DNA of 64,000 bases from Rhodanobacteraceae bacterium. Lineage in GTDB: Bacteria > Pseudomonadota > Gammaproteobacteria > Xanthomonadales > Rhodanobacteraceae. Shown in pieces: positions 33,369 through 42,817 of the stretch. The stretch's first letter is position 1. Each line of letters starts with the position of its first letter. Under the pieces are notes generated by a model. That model ran no database searches. It saw nothing but the letters and a program-made list of their open reading frames with translations, and had not been told where the DNA came from. The stretch covers positions 93,294 through 157,293 of the forward strand of contig PLNP01000015.1 in assembly GCA_003142815.1 (NCBI GenBank). The letters run 5' to 3'. Both the position numbers and the translations under genes were made by a program.

Positions 33369-35704
33369 CAGCTCCTCGAAGGAATTTTGCCGAGCGCGGC
33401 GAGGACCACCGCCGGCGTCATAGGCAAGGTACGAAGACGAACGCCGATCGCGTTGAAGACGGCGTTGGCGATTGCCGGGGCGGTGGCGATATTGGAGGGC
33501 TCGGCGACACCATAGGCATCGGTCGCGCTATTTCCCTGATAGTTCTCCAGGACCACGACGTCGATCTCCGGCGTCTCGCGAGGGCCCGCCAGCTTGTATT
33601 GCTCCAGGTTCGGATTCACCATGCGGCCGGTGTACTGATCGAGGATGCGGTTCTCGAACAAGGCGTAGGACAGTCCCATCAAGACGCCGCCCTGAACCTG
33701 GCTCTCGATCTGCAACGGATTCATCGGACGGCCGCAATCCTGCACCGCCACCACGCGCTCCACGCGCACGATTCCGGTCTCGGTATCGACGGCTACCGCG
33801 GCAAACTGGACACCGCCCAGATCCTGCTGCGCCAGGGCGGCATCTCCCATCCGCTGGCGAAATCCGCCGTAATCGTCGCTGCGTGCGGCTACCGCGCTGA
33901 TGCGATCCGTGCGCAGACGTGCCGCGGCCTCGCCGAAGCTCATGCCACGGCTCGGGTCGTCGCGGATCAGGATACGTCCGTCGCGCGCGATCAGGTCGCT
34001 GGGGGCGACGTTCAGGACGAGCGCCGCGTCGCGGAAGAGCGATTGCAGAACGCGCCAGGCGGCCGTGCGGGCCGGCGGGGTGATGGAGGCGGTCGTCCGG
34101 CTGCCGTAGGAGGGGGGGCCCGCCGGAAACTCGGTATCGCCGATGCGCACTGTGATCGCTTCGGGCCGAAGCCCGAGAACCTCTGCGACGACCTGAGCCA
34201 GCACCGTGCCGATGCCCGTTCCGATGTCTTGGACGCTCGACAGCACTTCCACCGAGCCGTCGCGCATGACGCGCACCTCGCAGGCAGAGTTGATCTGGAC
34301 ATTGGCGCCCCAGAGCGACTGCGCCACGCCGAGGCCGTGCTTCACCGGGCCGAGATCGGCGCCGGGCGCGTGCCGCCGCTTCCAGCCGATCAGCTCGGCG
34401 CCGATGCGCCGCTCCTCGCGCCGCACCAAGCTCGGGTCGATCCGGTCACGCAGCGCAAGGGGATCAATGGATAGCCGCTCCGCCAGCTCGTCGATCGCCT
34501 GCTCGAGGCCCCAGGCGCCGGGCGTGTTGCCCGGCCCGCGCATCGAGCAGCCTGGCCCCGCATTGATAAACACGTCGTGTTGCGCAGACTCGAAGTTAGG
34601 GCAGGTGTATAGCGCTTGCGCGAAATTGCCGACGCCCGCTCCCAACGCGACGCCGGCGGTGCCGTAGCTCACAAGCGAAATCGCCGTCAACGACCCGTCG
34701 CGCCGCGCGCCGACACGCAAGCGCTGCCAAGTCCCGGGGCGGTTCCCCGAGTCTATCTGCTCTTCTTGGCGATCGAGGACGATGCGCACCGGCGCCTGCG
34801 CCTGGCGCGACAGGGTGACCGCGATGCGGCCATAATTGCCGAGCGACGATTTGGAACCGAAGCCACCGCCCATCCCATCAACGATGACCCGCACGCGGCT
34901 CAGCGGCAGGCCAAACGCCTGCGCCAGCTCATGGCGCACGCCGGCCGTGAACTGGGTGGACACATGGACGGTCAGTCCATCCGCCCGCCAATCGGCGACG
35001 ATGGCGTGTGGCTCCAGGCAGCAATGCGTCTGCACCTCGGTGCGGTACTCGCCCTCAACGACGATATCGGCTTGCGCGAAGCCTTGCGCCGCATTGCCCC
35101 GGGTGTCGGTAGCCGGTCCGCGTACATTGCCATTCAGCGGCAAGCCGGTCGGTGCGGGAAAGCCCGAGGCATTGCCCGTAGGTGCCGACGCGCCATCATA
35201 AACGAGCGGTGCCGTCTGCTTGCGCGCCTTGTCCATATCCACCACGAAGGGCAGCGGTTCGCAATCGACGCGGATCAGGTGCACCGCCTCTTCGGCAGCG
35301 GCCATGGAAACGGCGGCGACGGCGGCTATCGGCGCGCCAGAATAACGCACGACCGCAGTTGTCGGATCGTCGGGCCGCGCGATGAGCACGACGGCGCGGA
35401 CGCCGGGATGGCGGGTCGCCGCGGAAATATCGATGGCGCGAATTTTCGCATGCGGGAGCGACGCGCGCAGGATCCGGCCGTGCAGCATGCCGGGGAGAAT
35501 GACGTCGACGGTAAAGTGGGTCGCGCCGGTGACCTTGGCGCGGCCATTGTGCCGCGGTATCGATTTGCCGATTACCGCGAGTGCGGCATTCGGAGGCAGC
35601 GGCGGCGGTTCGTCGAGCGCGACCTGCCGCTCCACCTCGCCGAGGCCGACGCTGGCGATTCCGGACGGGAATCTCTCGGTGCGTGTTGTTCTGTCGGTCG
35701 CCAT
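33368..35704 (-). CDS. paoC: Aldehyde oxidoreductase molybdenum cofactor subunit (PaoC-like)
   Basis: 778-residue molybdopterin-binding subunit, near the usual length. The start at 35704 (MATDRTTRTERFPSG) is chosen because upstream residues overlap the 2Fe-2S gene in another frame. Moco-binding and active-site motifs are GMGGGFGSKSS, QSLWGAN, QDIGTGIGTVLAQ and the catalytic glutamate in YGVAEPSNIATAPA. Predicted to oxidise aromatic or other aldehydes in the periplasm, since its partner carries a Tat signal. It starts 3 nt after the 2Fe-2S gene. Confidence 0.88.
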   Translation of the reverse strand: MATDRTTRTERFPSGIASVGLGEVERQVALDEPPPLPPNAALAVIGKSIPRHNGRAKVTGATHFTVDVILPGMLHGRILRASLPHAKIRAIDISAATRHPGVRAVVLIARPDDPTTAVVRYSGAPIAAVAAVSMAAAEEAVHLIRVDCEPLPFVVDMDKARKQTAPLVYDGASAPTGNASGFPAPTGLPLNGNVRGPATDTRGNAAQGFAQADIVVEGEYRTEVQTHCCLEPHAIVADWRADGLTVHVSTQFTAGVRHELAQAFGLPLSRVRVIVDGMGGGFGSKSSLGNYGRIAVTLSRQAQAPVRIVLDRQEEQIDSGNRPGTWQRLRVGARRDGSLTAISLVSYGTAGVALGAGVGNFAQALYTCPNFESAQHDVFINAGPGCSMRGPGNTPGAWGLEQAIDELAERLSIDPLALRDRIDPSLVRREERRIGAELIGWKRRHAPGADLGPVKHGLGVAQSLWGANVQINSACEVRVMRDGSVEVLSSVQDIGTGIGTVLAQVVAEVLGLRPEAITVRIGDTEFPAGPPSYGSRTTASITPPARTAAWRVLQSLFRDAALVLNVAPSDLIARDGRILIRDDPSRGMSFGEAAARLRTDRISAVAARSDDYGGFRQRMGDAALAQQDLGGVQFAAVAVDTETGIVRVERVVAVQDCGRPMNPLQIESQVQGGVLMGLSYALFENRILDQYTGRMVNPNLEQYKLAGPRETPEIDVVVLENYQGNSATDAYGVAEPSNIATAPAIANAVFNAIGVRLRTLPMTPAVVLAALGKIPSRS

Positions 35705-35706
35705 GA

Positions 35707-36345
35707 TTACGCCTTTCGCGCTTTGGCTGCCGCCAGTGTCGCGGCGATGACATGCGGATAGGTGCCGCAGCGGCAAAAATGACCGTTGATCGCCCCTTGG
35801 ACGTCCTCGGCGGTCGGATCGGGCGTGCGCTCCAGAAGCGCCGCGCAGCTCATCACCATTCCGGGCGTGCAGAATCCGCATTGCAGGGCGTCGTGCTCGA
35901 TGAAGGCGGCTTGTACGGGGTGGAGCTGACCATTGTTCGCCAAACCCTCGATCGTGGTCACGCTGCGGGTGCCGACCTCGATGGCCAACATCATGCAGGA
36001 GCAGACGGTTACGCCATCGAGCCAGACCGTGCAGGCTGAACAAGCGCCGCGATTGCACGCGATCTTGGTGCCAGTTAGGCCAAGGATGCCGCGCAAGGCC
36101 TCGGCCAGCGTCATCCGTGGTTCGACCTGAAGCGTTCGCGTTGCGCCATTGATCTTCAGCGTGATCGGAACCGGTTCCGGCCCGACGACCGGCTGGCCGC
36201 TGCGTTCCGCCGCTTCCGCCTGTCCGATGATTGCCGATGCAGCCTCGATCACGGTCACCCCCGCCGCCGTGAGCGCGGAAGCGCGAAGAAACGAGCGGCG
36301 CGACAATCCCTGTCCCGGATGTCCGCTTCCATCAGAAATTGGCAT
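35707..36345 (-). CDS. paoA: Aldehyde oxidoreductase 2Fe-2S subunit with Tat signal (PaoA-like)
   Basis: 212-residue subunit. The twin-arginine leader SRRSFLRAS lies near the N-terminus. A plant-type ferredoxin domain follows with CNRGACSACTVWLDG and a last Cys in SCMMLAIE. The all-helical 2Fe-2S domain has CGFCTPGMVMS and CRCGTYPHV. The MocA-linked family folds in the cytoplasm and is exported by Tat. Start 36345 is preferred over 36369 as it shortens the region before the RR motif. Confidence 0.9.
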   Translation of the reverse strand: MPISDGSGHPGQGLSRRSFLRASALTAAGVTVIEAASAIIGQAEAAERSGQPVVGPEPVPITLKINGATRTLQVEPRMTLAEALRGILGLTGTKIACNRGACSACTVWLDGVTVCSCMMLAIEVGTRSVTTIEGLANNGQLHPVQAAFIEHDALQCGFCTPGMVMSCAALLERTPDPTAEDVQGAINGHFCRCGTYPHVIAATLAAAKARKA

Positions 36346-36499
36346 AGCGAACCCTCTGATCGGTGACATGTCCTCTGGCGCCGCTGGCGAAGCCGAGGCC
36401 GACGGCGGATGTGCCTTGCGTGTCGCGGCTCAAGCAGCGAGCCGCGCTGGAGTCGCTATGAATTTCGGCCCGAGCGGATTGCGAAAAAAATCGGAGACT

Positions 36500-36745
36500 C
36501 TGCCGCCACCCGCTTTCCGCCAGCGCTTTGCCAACGATCCCCTCCGAATGGCCGACGCCACAGACCGTCGCGGTATCGATGATGGTTATGCCGCGATCGA
36601 GAGCTCTCTGGATCGTATGGATCGATTCTTGATCGTCACACCCGCACCACACCCATCCGCCGATGGCCCTTGTTCCAAGCGCGATCCGCGTGGGGGCTAG
36701 CTTTGTCCCGGGAATGGCGATCGTTTCGAGCGCGACATTGGGCAC
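36500..36745 (-). pseudogene. Truncated aldo/keto reductase
   Basis: A GTG start at 36745 gives VALETIAIPGTKLAPTRIAL then TRAIGGWVWCGCDDQESIHT and IDTATVCGVGHSEGIVGKAL, the first ~80 residues of an aldo/keto reductase. The catalytic Tyr position in DTA.VCGVG is Cys where the family has Tyr, and homology ends near 36500. The frame then runs as unrelated sequence into the 2Fe-2S gene start. It is a 3'-truncated, probably inactive gene. Confidence 0.75.
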
Positions 36746-36836
36746 GGTTCACTCCTTGCGACACGGATCGAGAGGGAGATCGGTGACAGAGCCATGGAAG
36801 CATACAAACCAGTTTATCTCCGATGGACTCGTAAAG

Positions 36837-36850
36837 TTGATCTACATCAA
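36837..36850 (-). promoter_or_regulatory. FNR/ANR-type box with possible -10
   Basis: TTGAT-CTAC-ATCAA is a perfect palindrome matching the FNR/ANR consensus TTGAT-N4-ATCAA. On the minus strand, TAAACT begins 20 nt downstream of the box, close to the spacing of a class II FNR promoter. It would drive the minus-strand unit of aldo/keto reductase remnant and paoACB. No binding can be shown from sequence alone. Confidence 0.5.
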
Positions 36851-36903
36851 CAGCGCGGCAGCGGTACCGCAGGTAGCGAATCGTCTGGAAATGCCGCGCA
36901 GGA

Positions 36904-37899
36904 TCACAGCAAGGCGGCACCGCGCTCCGCCGACGTCAAGACCGGATAGTCGGTGTAGCCCGCCGCGCCGCCGCCGAAGAATGTCTCGCGATCGGGAACG
37001 TTCAGCCGTGCGCCGATCCGCAAGCGCTCTACGAGATCGGGGTTGGCGATGTAGAGCCGTCCGAAAGAGATGAGATCCGCGAGGTTGAGGCGGCGCACCT
37101 CAAGGGCCAGCCTAAGGTCATAGCCATTATTCGCGATATAGAGACCCTTGAACGACCGCCGCAGATTCTGGAAGTCGAACCCGCCAGGCACCTCGCGTTG
37201 CCCCTGGGTCACTCCTTCGATGATGTGGATGTAGGCCAGACCGAACGCGTTCAGCCGCTCGACAACATAGGCGTAGGTTCCGGCGGGATCACTGTCGACG
37301 CCGGCACCGTTGACCGGGCTGACCGGCGAGAGGCGGATACCAACGCGCTCGCCGCCGCAGACCCTGGCCACCGCCTGTGTCACCTCGAGCAGGAGACGCG
37401 CGCGGTTCTCGCGCGACCCGCCATAAACGTCAGTCCGCTTGTTCGTGCTATCGCGCAGGAATTGCTCGATGAGGTAGCCGTTGGCCGCATGGATCTCGAC
37501 GCCGTCGAAACCGGCGGCGAGGGCGTTTCTTGTCGCGCGACGGTACTGCTCGACGATCTCCGGGATTTCGGCGGTTGCGAGCGCGCGGGGTGGCACACAG
37601 GGTTGGAAACCGGCCTCGGTATAGGATGTGGCCTCGGGCCAAATCGCCGAAGGGGCCACCGGCAGGACGCCGCCGGGCTGCAGCGAGGGATGCGACACAC
37701 GCCCGACATGCCAAAGCTGCGGAAAGATCCGGCCGCCACTAGCATGGACGGCCTCGGTCACCTGCCGCCACCCCTCGACCTGCGCGTCGTCGTAGATGCC
37801 TGGCGTGAAGGCATAACCTCTCCCCTGCGGCGAGATGTTGGTTCCCTCCGTGATGATCAGTCCGGCCGACGCGCGCGTGTACCGGAACGCGATGGGCAT
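36904..37899 (-). pseudogene. Old yellow enzyme-type ene-reductase, 5'-truncated
   Basis: 331 residues of an OYE/NADH:flavin oxidoreductase. GGRIFPQLWHVGRVSH, HAANGYLIEQFLRDSTNKR with TDVYGGSRENRARLLLEV, and FGRLYIANPDLVERL are all intact. Normal proteins begin 40-50 residues earlier with the first TIM-barrel strand and FMN-contacting PLTR motif. Here homology starts abruptly at RASAGLIITEGT after a short unrelated lead, 15 nt from the end of the upstream propeller gene. The right edge of the island therefore cuts through this gene. It may still be expressed but probably cannot bind FMN normally. Confidence 0.8.
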
Positions 37900-37914
37900 T
37901 GCAGCCTCGTTCTC

Positions 37915-40900
37915 TCAATCGCGATCCCACGGCGTGCGCATCTCACCCTGGTCGGCGTGCGGTGCGCCGCCGGCAGCGCCATCTCCGGCAGGCGCGGCGG
38001 CTGGCACCGTGATCTCGGGAAGTTTGCTGGCGCCGAGACTCGCGTTGACTTTGGCCAGATCGCCGGCTTCGAAGTCGGAGAACTGCTTCTGCACATCGCC
38101 GAGTTCGCGCTTCAACGTATCGATACGCGCGAGCTGGTAGTCGGCCGGATGGCCGTCGTAGGACATGATCGCGCCATAGAGTTCATCGGTGTGCTCGCGC
38201 AAGCGTTCCTCGCCGGTAATCGCACCGCCCTCCTTGGTCGCGACGATCTTCTTGCGGATGTCGTCGGCCTTCGAACTCAGCGCCGCCAGAGCCTTGCGGT
38301 TTGCATCGCCCTCGGCCAGCTTGGCCGCAGCGGCGTCCGCCTGGGCACGCACCGCGTTGATCTTGTAGACCAGATCGCTCATCTCGCCGAACAGCGCACT
38401 GACGCGTTGCGCGGCGTCGTATTGCGCCTGACGATCGGCCGCACTGAAGGTGACGCGGTGGTCGAGACCGACATCGATCTTCGTCTCGAAGGTGACCTTG
38501 CCCTTGGTCATGCGCACCGTATACGCGCCCGGCGGAACGCGCGGGCCTTGCAGCGAGTTGCCCGCGACCTGCGCGGCGGGCGGAACGCGCGGCGGCTTCG
38601 CACGCATCGACCAGCGCACGTGGTTGATGCCGCGGCGAACGCTGGCCGGTAGCGTGTCGACGACCTGACCCTTCGCGTCGAGTACGTCGATGCGCAGCTT
38701 GCCGAACAGGTGGCGCGCCTTCTGGTAGTACGCGATATCGGCGCCGCCGGCGGGATTGGGACCGCTGAAGGTCGCATCGCCTTCGGACCAGCCACCGAAC
38801 GCGGTGATGCGCTGCTGGATCGGCTTGGTCGGCAGGAACACCGCTTCGCTGGCGAGTGTCTTCGCGTCGAGCGCACGCAGCGGAGTCAGGTCGTCGACAA
38901 TCCAGATGCCGCGACCATGGGTCGCGAGCACCAGCGAATCGTCACGATTTTGCAACGCGATGTCGCGCACCGCGACGGCCGGGAAATCGGCACCCTTGAA
39001 CTGCGCCCAACGCGCGCCGCCGTCGATCGAGATCCACAAGCCGAATTCGGTGCCGGCGTAGAGCAGATCCGGCTTGACCGTGTCCTGCTTGATCACGTGG
39101 ACGTAGCCGCGAAGTCCCTTGTCATCCTTCGGCGAGACCAACGCGCTCCACGACTTGCCGTAGTCGCTCGTCTTGTAGAGATATGGCGCCATATTGCCGA
39201 AGGTGTGTCGATCCAGCGCGACGAACGCGGTACCGGCGTCGAATGTGCTCGCCTGCACCCACGACACCCAGGCATGCGCGGGCACACCCTTGATGTTGCC
39301 GACGACATTCGACCAGTTCTTGCCGCCGTCGCGTGTCAGCTGCAGATTGCCATCATCGGTGCCGACCCAGATCAGGCCGGCCTGCTTGGGCGATTCGCTG
39401 ATCGAATAGATCGTCGTGTGCATCTCGGCCTCCGAGTTGTCGACCGTGACGCCGCCTGATTCCTCCTGCTTCTGCTTGTTCGGATCATTGGTGGTCAGGT
39501 CCGGTGAGATGCGATCCCAACTCTGCCCGTGATCGCGTGAGCGGAACAGGAATTGCGCGCCGATGTAAATCGTGCCCTTCTCGTTCGGGCTGAGTGCGAT
39601 CGGCGTGTTCCAGTTCCAGCGCAGCTTCTCGTTGTAACCAGCCTCGGGCTGGATACCGCGGATTTGATGGGTGTGGCGATTGACGCGGCCAATCGTGCCG
39701 CCCTGCGCTTCGGCGTAGATGTAGTCGGGATCCGCCGGATCCTCGAACATCCAGAACCCGTCGCCGCCAAACATGTTTTCCCAACGCTGGTTCGAGATGC
39801 CACCCGGATACGCGCTATCGCCGACCCAGGAGCTGTTGTCCTGCAAGCCGCCGTAGACGTGGAACGGATCGGAGTTGTCGACGCTGACGTGATAGAACTG
39901 CGAGATCGGCAGATTATTCGATTTCCACCATTTGTTGCCGCCGTCGTAGGACTGCCACAGACCGCCGTCGTCGCCGGCGAGCACATGCGCGGGGTCCGTA
40001 GGATCGATCCATACCACGTGATTGTCGCCATGCGCGCCGCCACCGACATTGGCGAAGCTCTTGCCGCCGTCGAGACTCTGGATCAACGAGAGGTCGGGCT
40101 TGAACAGGCGATCCGGATTCTTCGGATCGATGATCAGATCGGCGAAATAGAACGGACGCCAGACCATCATCTGGCTCTTGTCACGCTTGTCCCAGGTCTT
40201 GCCGCCATCGTCCGAGCGGTACAACGCCGAATCGGTCGATTCGACGAAGGCGTACACGACATTGGATGCCGACGGCGCAATCGCTACCGCGATGCGTCCG
40301 AACGGTTTCTTCGGGAAACCCTTGTTCGCAGTGTCGCTGATTTCGTTCCACGACCTGCCGCCGTCGTCCGAACGGAACAAGCCGCTGGCGGAGGCCACGT
40401 CGGCTGATTCGCCGCCGGAGCGGAACGTCCAGCCCTTGCGCCGGAAATCCCACAGGCCCGCGAGTATCGTCTGCGGCTTGCCCGGATCGAAACTGATCGA
40501 TGCGCAGCCGGTGGAAAGATTCTTGCCCTTGAGGATCAGATTCCAGCTCTTGCCGCCGTCGCTGGTCTTGTAGAGGCCACGATCGGGCGAATCACTCCAG
40601 AGCTTGCCCGGTACGCAGGCATAGACCGTGTTGCCGTCATGCGGATCGACCAGGATTTTCGCGACTCGTTCGGAATCCCTGAGGCCGACGTTGCTCCAGG
40701 TCTCGCCGCCATCGGTGGATTTGTAGACGCCGTTGCCGATCGACACGGAATTGCGCATCCACGCTTCGCCGGTGCCGACCCAGACCGTGTCGTGATTCGA
40801 CGGATCGATCGCGATCGCGCCAATCGACTGCACGGGCTGCTTGTCGAACACCGGCCTGAACGTGGTCGCACCATCGGTGGACTTCCAGACACCGCCGGAT

Positions 40901-41145
40901 GCCGCGCCGACGAAGACCGTGGTCTTGCCATCCTTGTCGGGCACCGCGGCGAGCGCGGAAATGCGTCCGCTCATGGCGGCCGAGCCGATGTTGCGCGCGC
41001 CAAGCCCGGAAATCGCGCCAGCGTCGAAGTGCGGTTCGTTGGATGTCGTGGCGGCCGCGTGCGCGATCGCGACGAGACCGAGGCTTGCGCCAGCGAGCGC
41101 AAGCTTGCGCAGAATAAGAATCATATGTGCCCCATGATTGTTCAT
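37915..41145 (-). CDS. Secreted Asp-box (BNR) beta-propeller protein
   Basis: 1076-residue protein with a signal peptide ending near AIAHAAA. At least six sialidase/VPS10-type Asp-box motifs of the form SxDGGxxW are visible (KSTDGGETW, KTSDGGKSW, RSDDGGRSW, RSDDGGKTWD, QSLDGGKSF, TRDGGKNW), giving one or two propellers over residues ~50-750. A C-terminal part follows with a beta domain and a helical coil (VSALFGEMSDLVYKINAVRA). The ATG at 41124 is an alternative start. It overlaps the upstream LolA-like gene by 4 nt. Family members are annotated as glycosyl hydrolase-like, but no catalytic activity can be assigned. Confidence 0.8.
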   Translation of the reverse strand: MNNHGAHMILILRKLALAGASLGLVAIAHAAATTSNEPHFDAGAISGLGARNIGSAAMSGRISALAAVPDKDGKTTVFVGAASGGVWKSTDGATTFRPVFDKQPVQSIGAIAIDPSNHDTVWVGTGEAWMRNSVSIGNGVYKSTDGGETWSNVGLRDSERVAKILVDPHDGNTVYACVPGKLWSDSPDRGLYKTSDGGKSWNLILKGKNLSTGCASISFDPGKPQTILAGLWDFRRKGWTFRSGGESADVASASGLFRSDDGGRSWNEISDTANKGFPKKPFGRIAVAIAPSASNVVYAFVESTDSALYRSDDGGKTWDKRDKSQMMVWRPFYFADLIIDPKNPDRLFKPDLSLIQSLDGGKSFANVGGGAHGDNHVVWIDPTDPAHVLAGDDGGLWQSYDGGNKWWKSNNLPISQFYHVSVDNSDPFHVYGGLQDNSSWVGDSAYPGGISNQRWENMFGGDGFWMFEDPADPDYIYAEAQGGTIGRVNRHTHQIRGIQPEAGYNEKLRWNWNTPIALSPNEKGTIYIGAQFLFRSRDHGQSWDRISPDLTTNDPNKQKQEESGGVTVDNSEAEMHTTIYSISESPKQAGLIWVGTDDGNLQLTRDGGKNWSNVVGNIKGVPAHAWVSWVQASTFDAGTAFVALDRHTFGNMAPYLYKTSDYGKSWSALVSPKDDKGLRGYVHVIKQDTVKPDLLYAGTEFGLWISIDGGARWAQFKGADFPAVAVRDIALQNRDDSLVLATHGRGIWIVDDLTPLRALDAKTLASEAVFLPTKPIQQRITAFGGWSEGDATFSGPNPAGGADIAYYQKARHLFGKLRIDVLDAKGQVVDTLPASVRRGINHVRWSMRAKPPRVPPAAQVAGNSLQGPRVPPGAYTVRMTKGKVTFETKIDVGLDHRVTFSAADRQAQYDAAQRVSALFGEMSDLVYKINAVRAQADAAAAKLAEGDANRKALAALSSKADDIRKKIVATKEGGAITGEERLREHTDELYGAIMSYDGHPADYQLARIDTLKRELGDVQKQFSDFEAGDLAKVNASLGASKLPEITVPAAAPAGDGAAGGAPHADQGEMRTPWDRD

Positions 41146-41912
41146 TGGCCGCTCCCATTCTTCGCCGCGCCGGCAGCGGGCACGGATTTGACCGGGAAAG
41201 CAAACAGCGAATCGGCCATCGGCGTGTTCGCCTCGGCATGTTCGACGGTGGTCTGCTGGACGCCGCCCTGCGCCTTGTCCTCGGTCGAGATGGAGAATGG
41301 AAAATAGACACCGGCGACTTGCTCGTAATCGCCGTAGTCCGACACGCTTTCGACACGGGTCCCGCGCACCGTGCGCTGGGCGACCGTGCGGATTTCGAGG
41401 AACTGGTCGGGATCGAGATAGACGTAGTCGATGTCGCCGTTCTTGAGCGTCACCTTGAGCTTGTGCGCGTCGGTTCCATCGACATCTTCGGTGCCGAGAT
41501 ATTCGACCTTGCTGCCGCGTGCCTGCCAGTCCACCAGCGGACCCGCGATCGGCGCGTCATCGGCGAGCGCCTTGGCGTCGTCAGCGGTCATCTTCTCCGG
41601 GTCCTTGCGGCCCTGAAACGGCGAGATCTGCCAGGCGTCCTTGCCATCCCACGCCTGCACCGCGGTGAGACCCTGCAGGCTCGCCTCGCTGCGGCTGGAA
41701 TCGGGTGCCTTCTGATAGTGCTCGAACGCCAGTTCAAACTGGCCGCCAAAGCGCAGCTTGCCCTCGGACTTCAGCGTCTTGATCGCATGGATTTTCTCCA
41801 GGCCACCGCGCGCCGCGAGATTCTTACTGATCAACTCGTCAGCGGTCATCGCGTGCGCACTCGCGCAAGCGAGCACGAGCGCGGCGAGGCCGTACCTCAA
41901 TCGAATGGACAT
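41142..41912 (-). CDS. Periplasmic LolA/LppX-like protein
   Basis: 256 residues with a signal peptide (MSIRLRYGLAALVLACASAHA). The domain has the outer-membrane lipoprotein-sorting-like pattern: ADELISKNLAARGGLEKI at the N-terminus, then beta strands with YLDPDQFLEIRTV and VAGVYFPFSIS. Start 41912 is chosen for the signal peptide; an earlier in-frame start lies at 41963. Its stop overlaps the start of the propeller gene (ATGA), so the two are translationally coupled and probably act together in the periplasm. Confidence 0.75.
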   Translation of the reverse strand: MSIRLRYGLAALVLACASAHAMTADELISKNLAARGGLEKIHAIKTLKSEGKLRFGGQFELAFEHYQKAPDSSRSEASLQGLTAVQAWDGKDAWQISPFQGRKDPEKMTADDAKALADDAPIAGPLVDWQARGSKVEYLGTEDVDGTDAHKLKVTLKNGDIDYVYLDPDQFLEIRTVAQRTVRGTRVESVSDYGDYEQVAGVYFPFSISTEDKAQGGVQQTTVEHAEANTPMADSLFAFPVKSVPAAGAAKNGSGQ

Positions 41913-41963
41913 GCGACTCTCCCTGCGTGGATATGGCGGCGCGCCATCGATCGATACGCGCAC

Positions 41964-42440
41964 ACAGCTCGAACATGGACATGCCGAGGTTAGCGCATGG
42001 CCATCCTCCGGGCGATGGGTAGAAAGTCATGAGCACGCCGGAGGTGGCTCAGTCCGCGTGCCCAGCGCGCTACCGGTGGCTTCAATAGTGATGCGGCATG
42101 ATGAAGTTTTTGCCGTTCGCTCGATCGAAGAGCGCCCCCTTCCGCGTGACTCGCGCCATCCATGGCGCTCGCCCTTCGGGCCAACTTCGCTGTTCGCAGG
42201 CGCTCCGGCGCTTGCAGTCGGCACCTTTCAGGCACCGCGAACCTGCACGGCCGACGCCGTTGCCGTCCGCTGGAGACTTCTTCACACCGTGGGAGTTTCG
42301 GCAGACGCGACGCTCTGGCCCTTCCACCCCGTGGAAGCATCGCGGCTTCCGCCGCTCCTACCAAAATTCGGGCTTTCTCTCCCGCCCTCATCGACTGGAG
42401 CCGCAGGCTTTGGAGGAAAACCTCAGCTGCCGTCCGTTTT
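41964..42440. repeat. Intergenic repeat-rich stretch
   Basis: No gene is supported. From about 42115 to 42230 it holds the CTCGCGCCATCCATGGCGCT and CGCCCTTCGGGC modules shared (inverted) with the kmo insertion and the ccmB-ccmC element. Near 42350 GGCTTCCGCCGCTCCTACC is a REP-like end. Confidence 0.65.
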
Positions 42441-42611
42441 GTCGAGGCCCGGAAAATACACCACGGTCCGACGCGGATGGCCACGCGGCTGTAGCGCGCG
42501 CGGCTGCGCGAAATCGGCGCACACCGGCAGGATCTCCAGCGCCGGCAACGCGGCGTGCAGATGCGCAACGCTGGCCGCGAGCGCTTCATGCGCGAGTTCC
42601 ACCGGCACGTA
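42441..42611 (-). pseudogene. egtD fragment (second copy)
   Basis: 171 nt matching 47137-47308 of the intact egtD at roughly 85% by eye. Read on the minus strand it gives MPVELAHEALAASVAHLHAA and ILPVCADFAQPRALQPRG then RRTVVYFPG. It is only the central methyltransferase segment, without start or catalytic ends. A further frame at 42617-42763 (PNPQNPELKKILVDVKPAFQ) on the plus strand looks like the tail of another lost gene that I do not recognise. Confidence 0.85.
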
Positions 42612-42817
42612 GAGGCGTGCTGATTCCGAATCCGCAGAACCCCGAACTGAAGAAAATTCTGGTCGACGTCAAGCCGGCGTTCCAGGCCACGGCGATGCAG
42701 GCGTCCCGCGCGTATGATCGCAGCGGCGCTAGCAAGGATCAGCCCTCACTTGGCAAACGATAAAAGTTCATCGCGTCATCCGCTGCCCGTTCCACCCCGT
42801 CTGCAAGGAGACACAAC

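Noticed and set aside
32328..36345. Calling the molybdenum enzyme xanthine dehydrogenase
   Set aside because: The Tat leader on the 2Fe-2S subunit and the extra cysteine loop in the FAD subunit fit the PaoABC-type aldehyde oxidoreductase better.
24699..37899. Direct repeat of the tRNA-Leu 3' end as an island attachment site
   Set aside because: I looked for the T-arm to acceptor sequence near the right edge and did not find it, so no att site is claimed.
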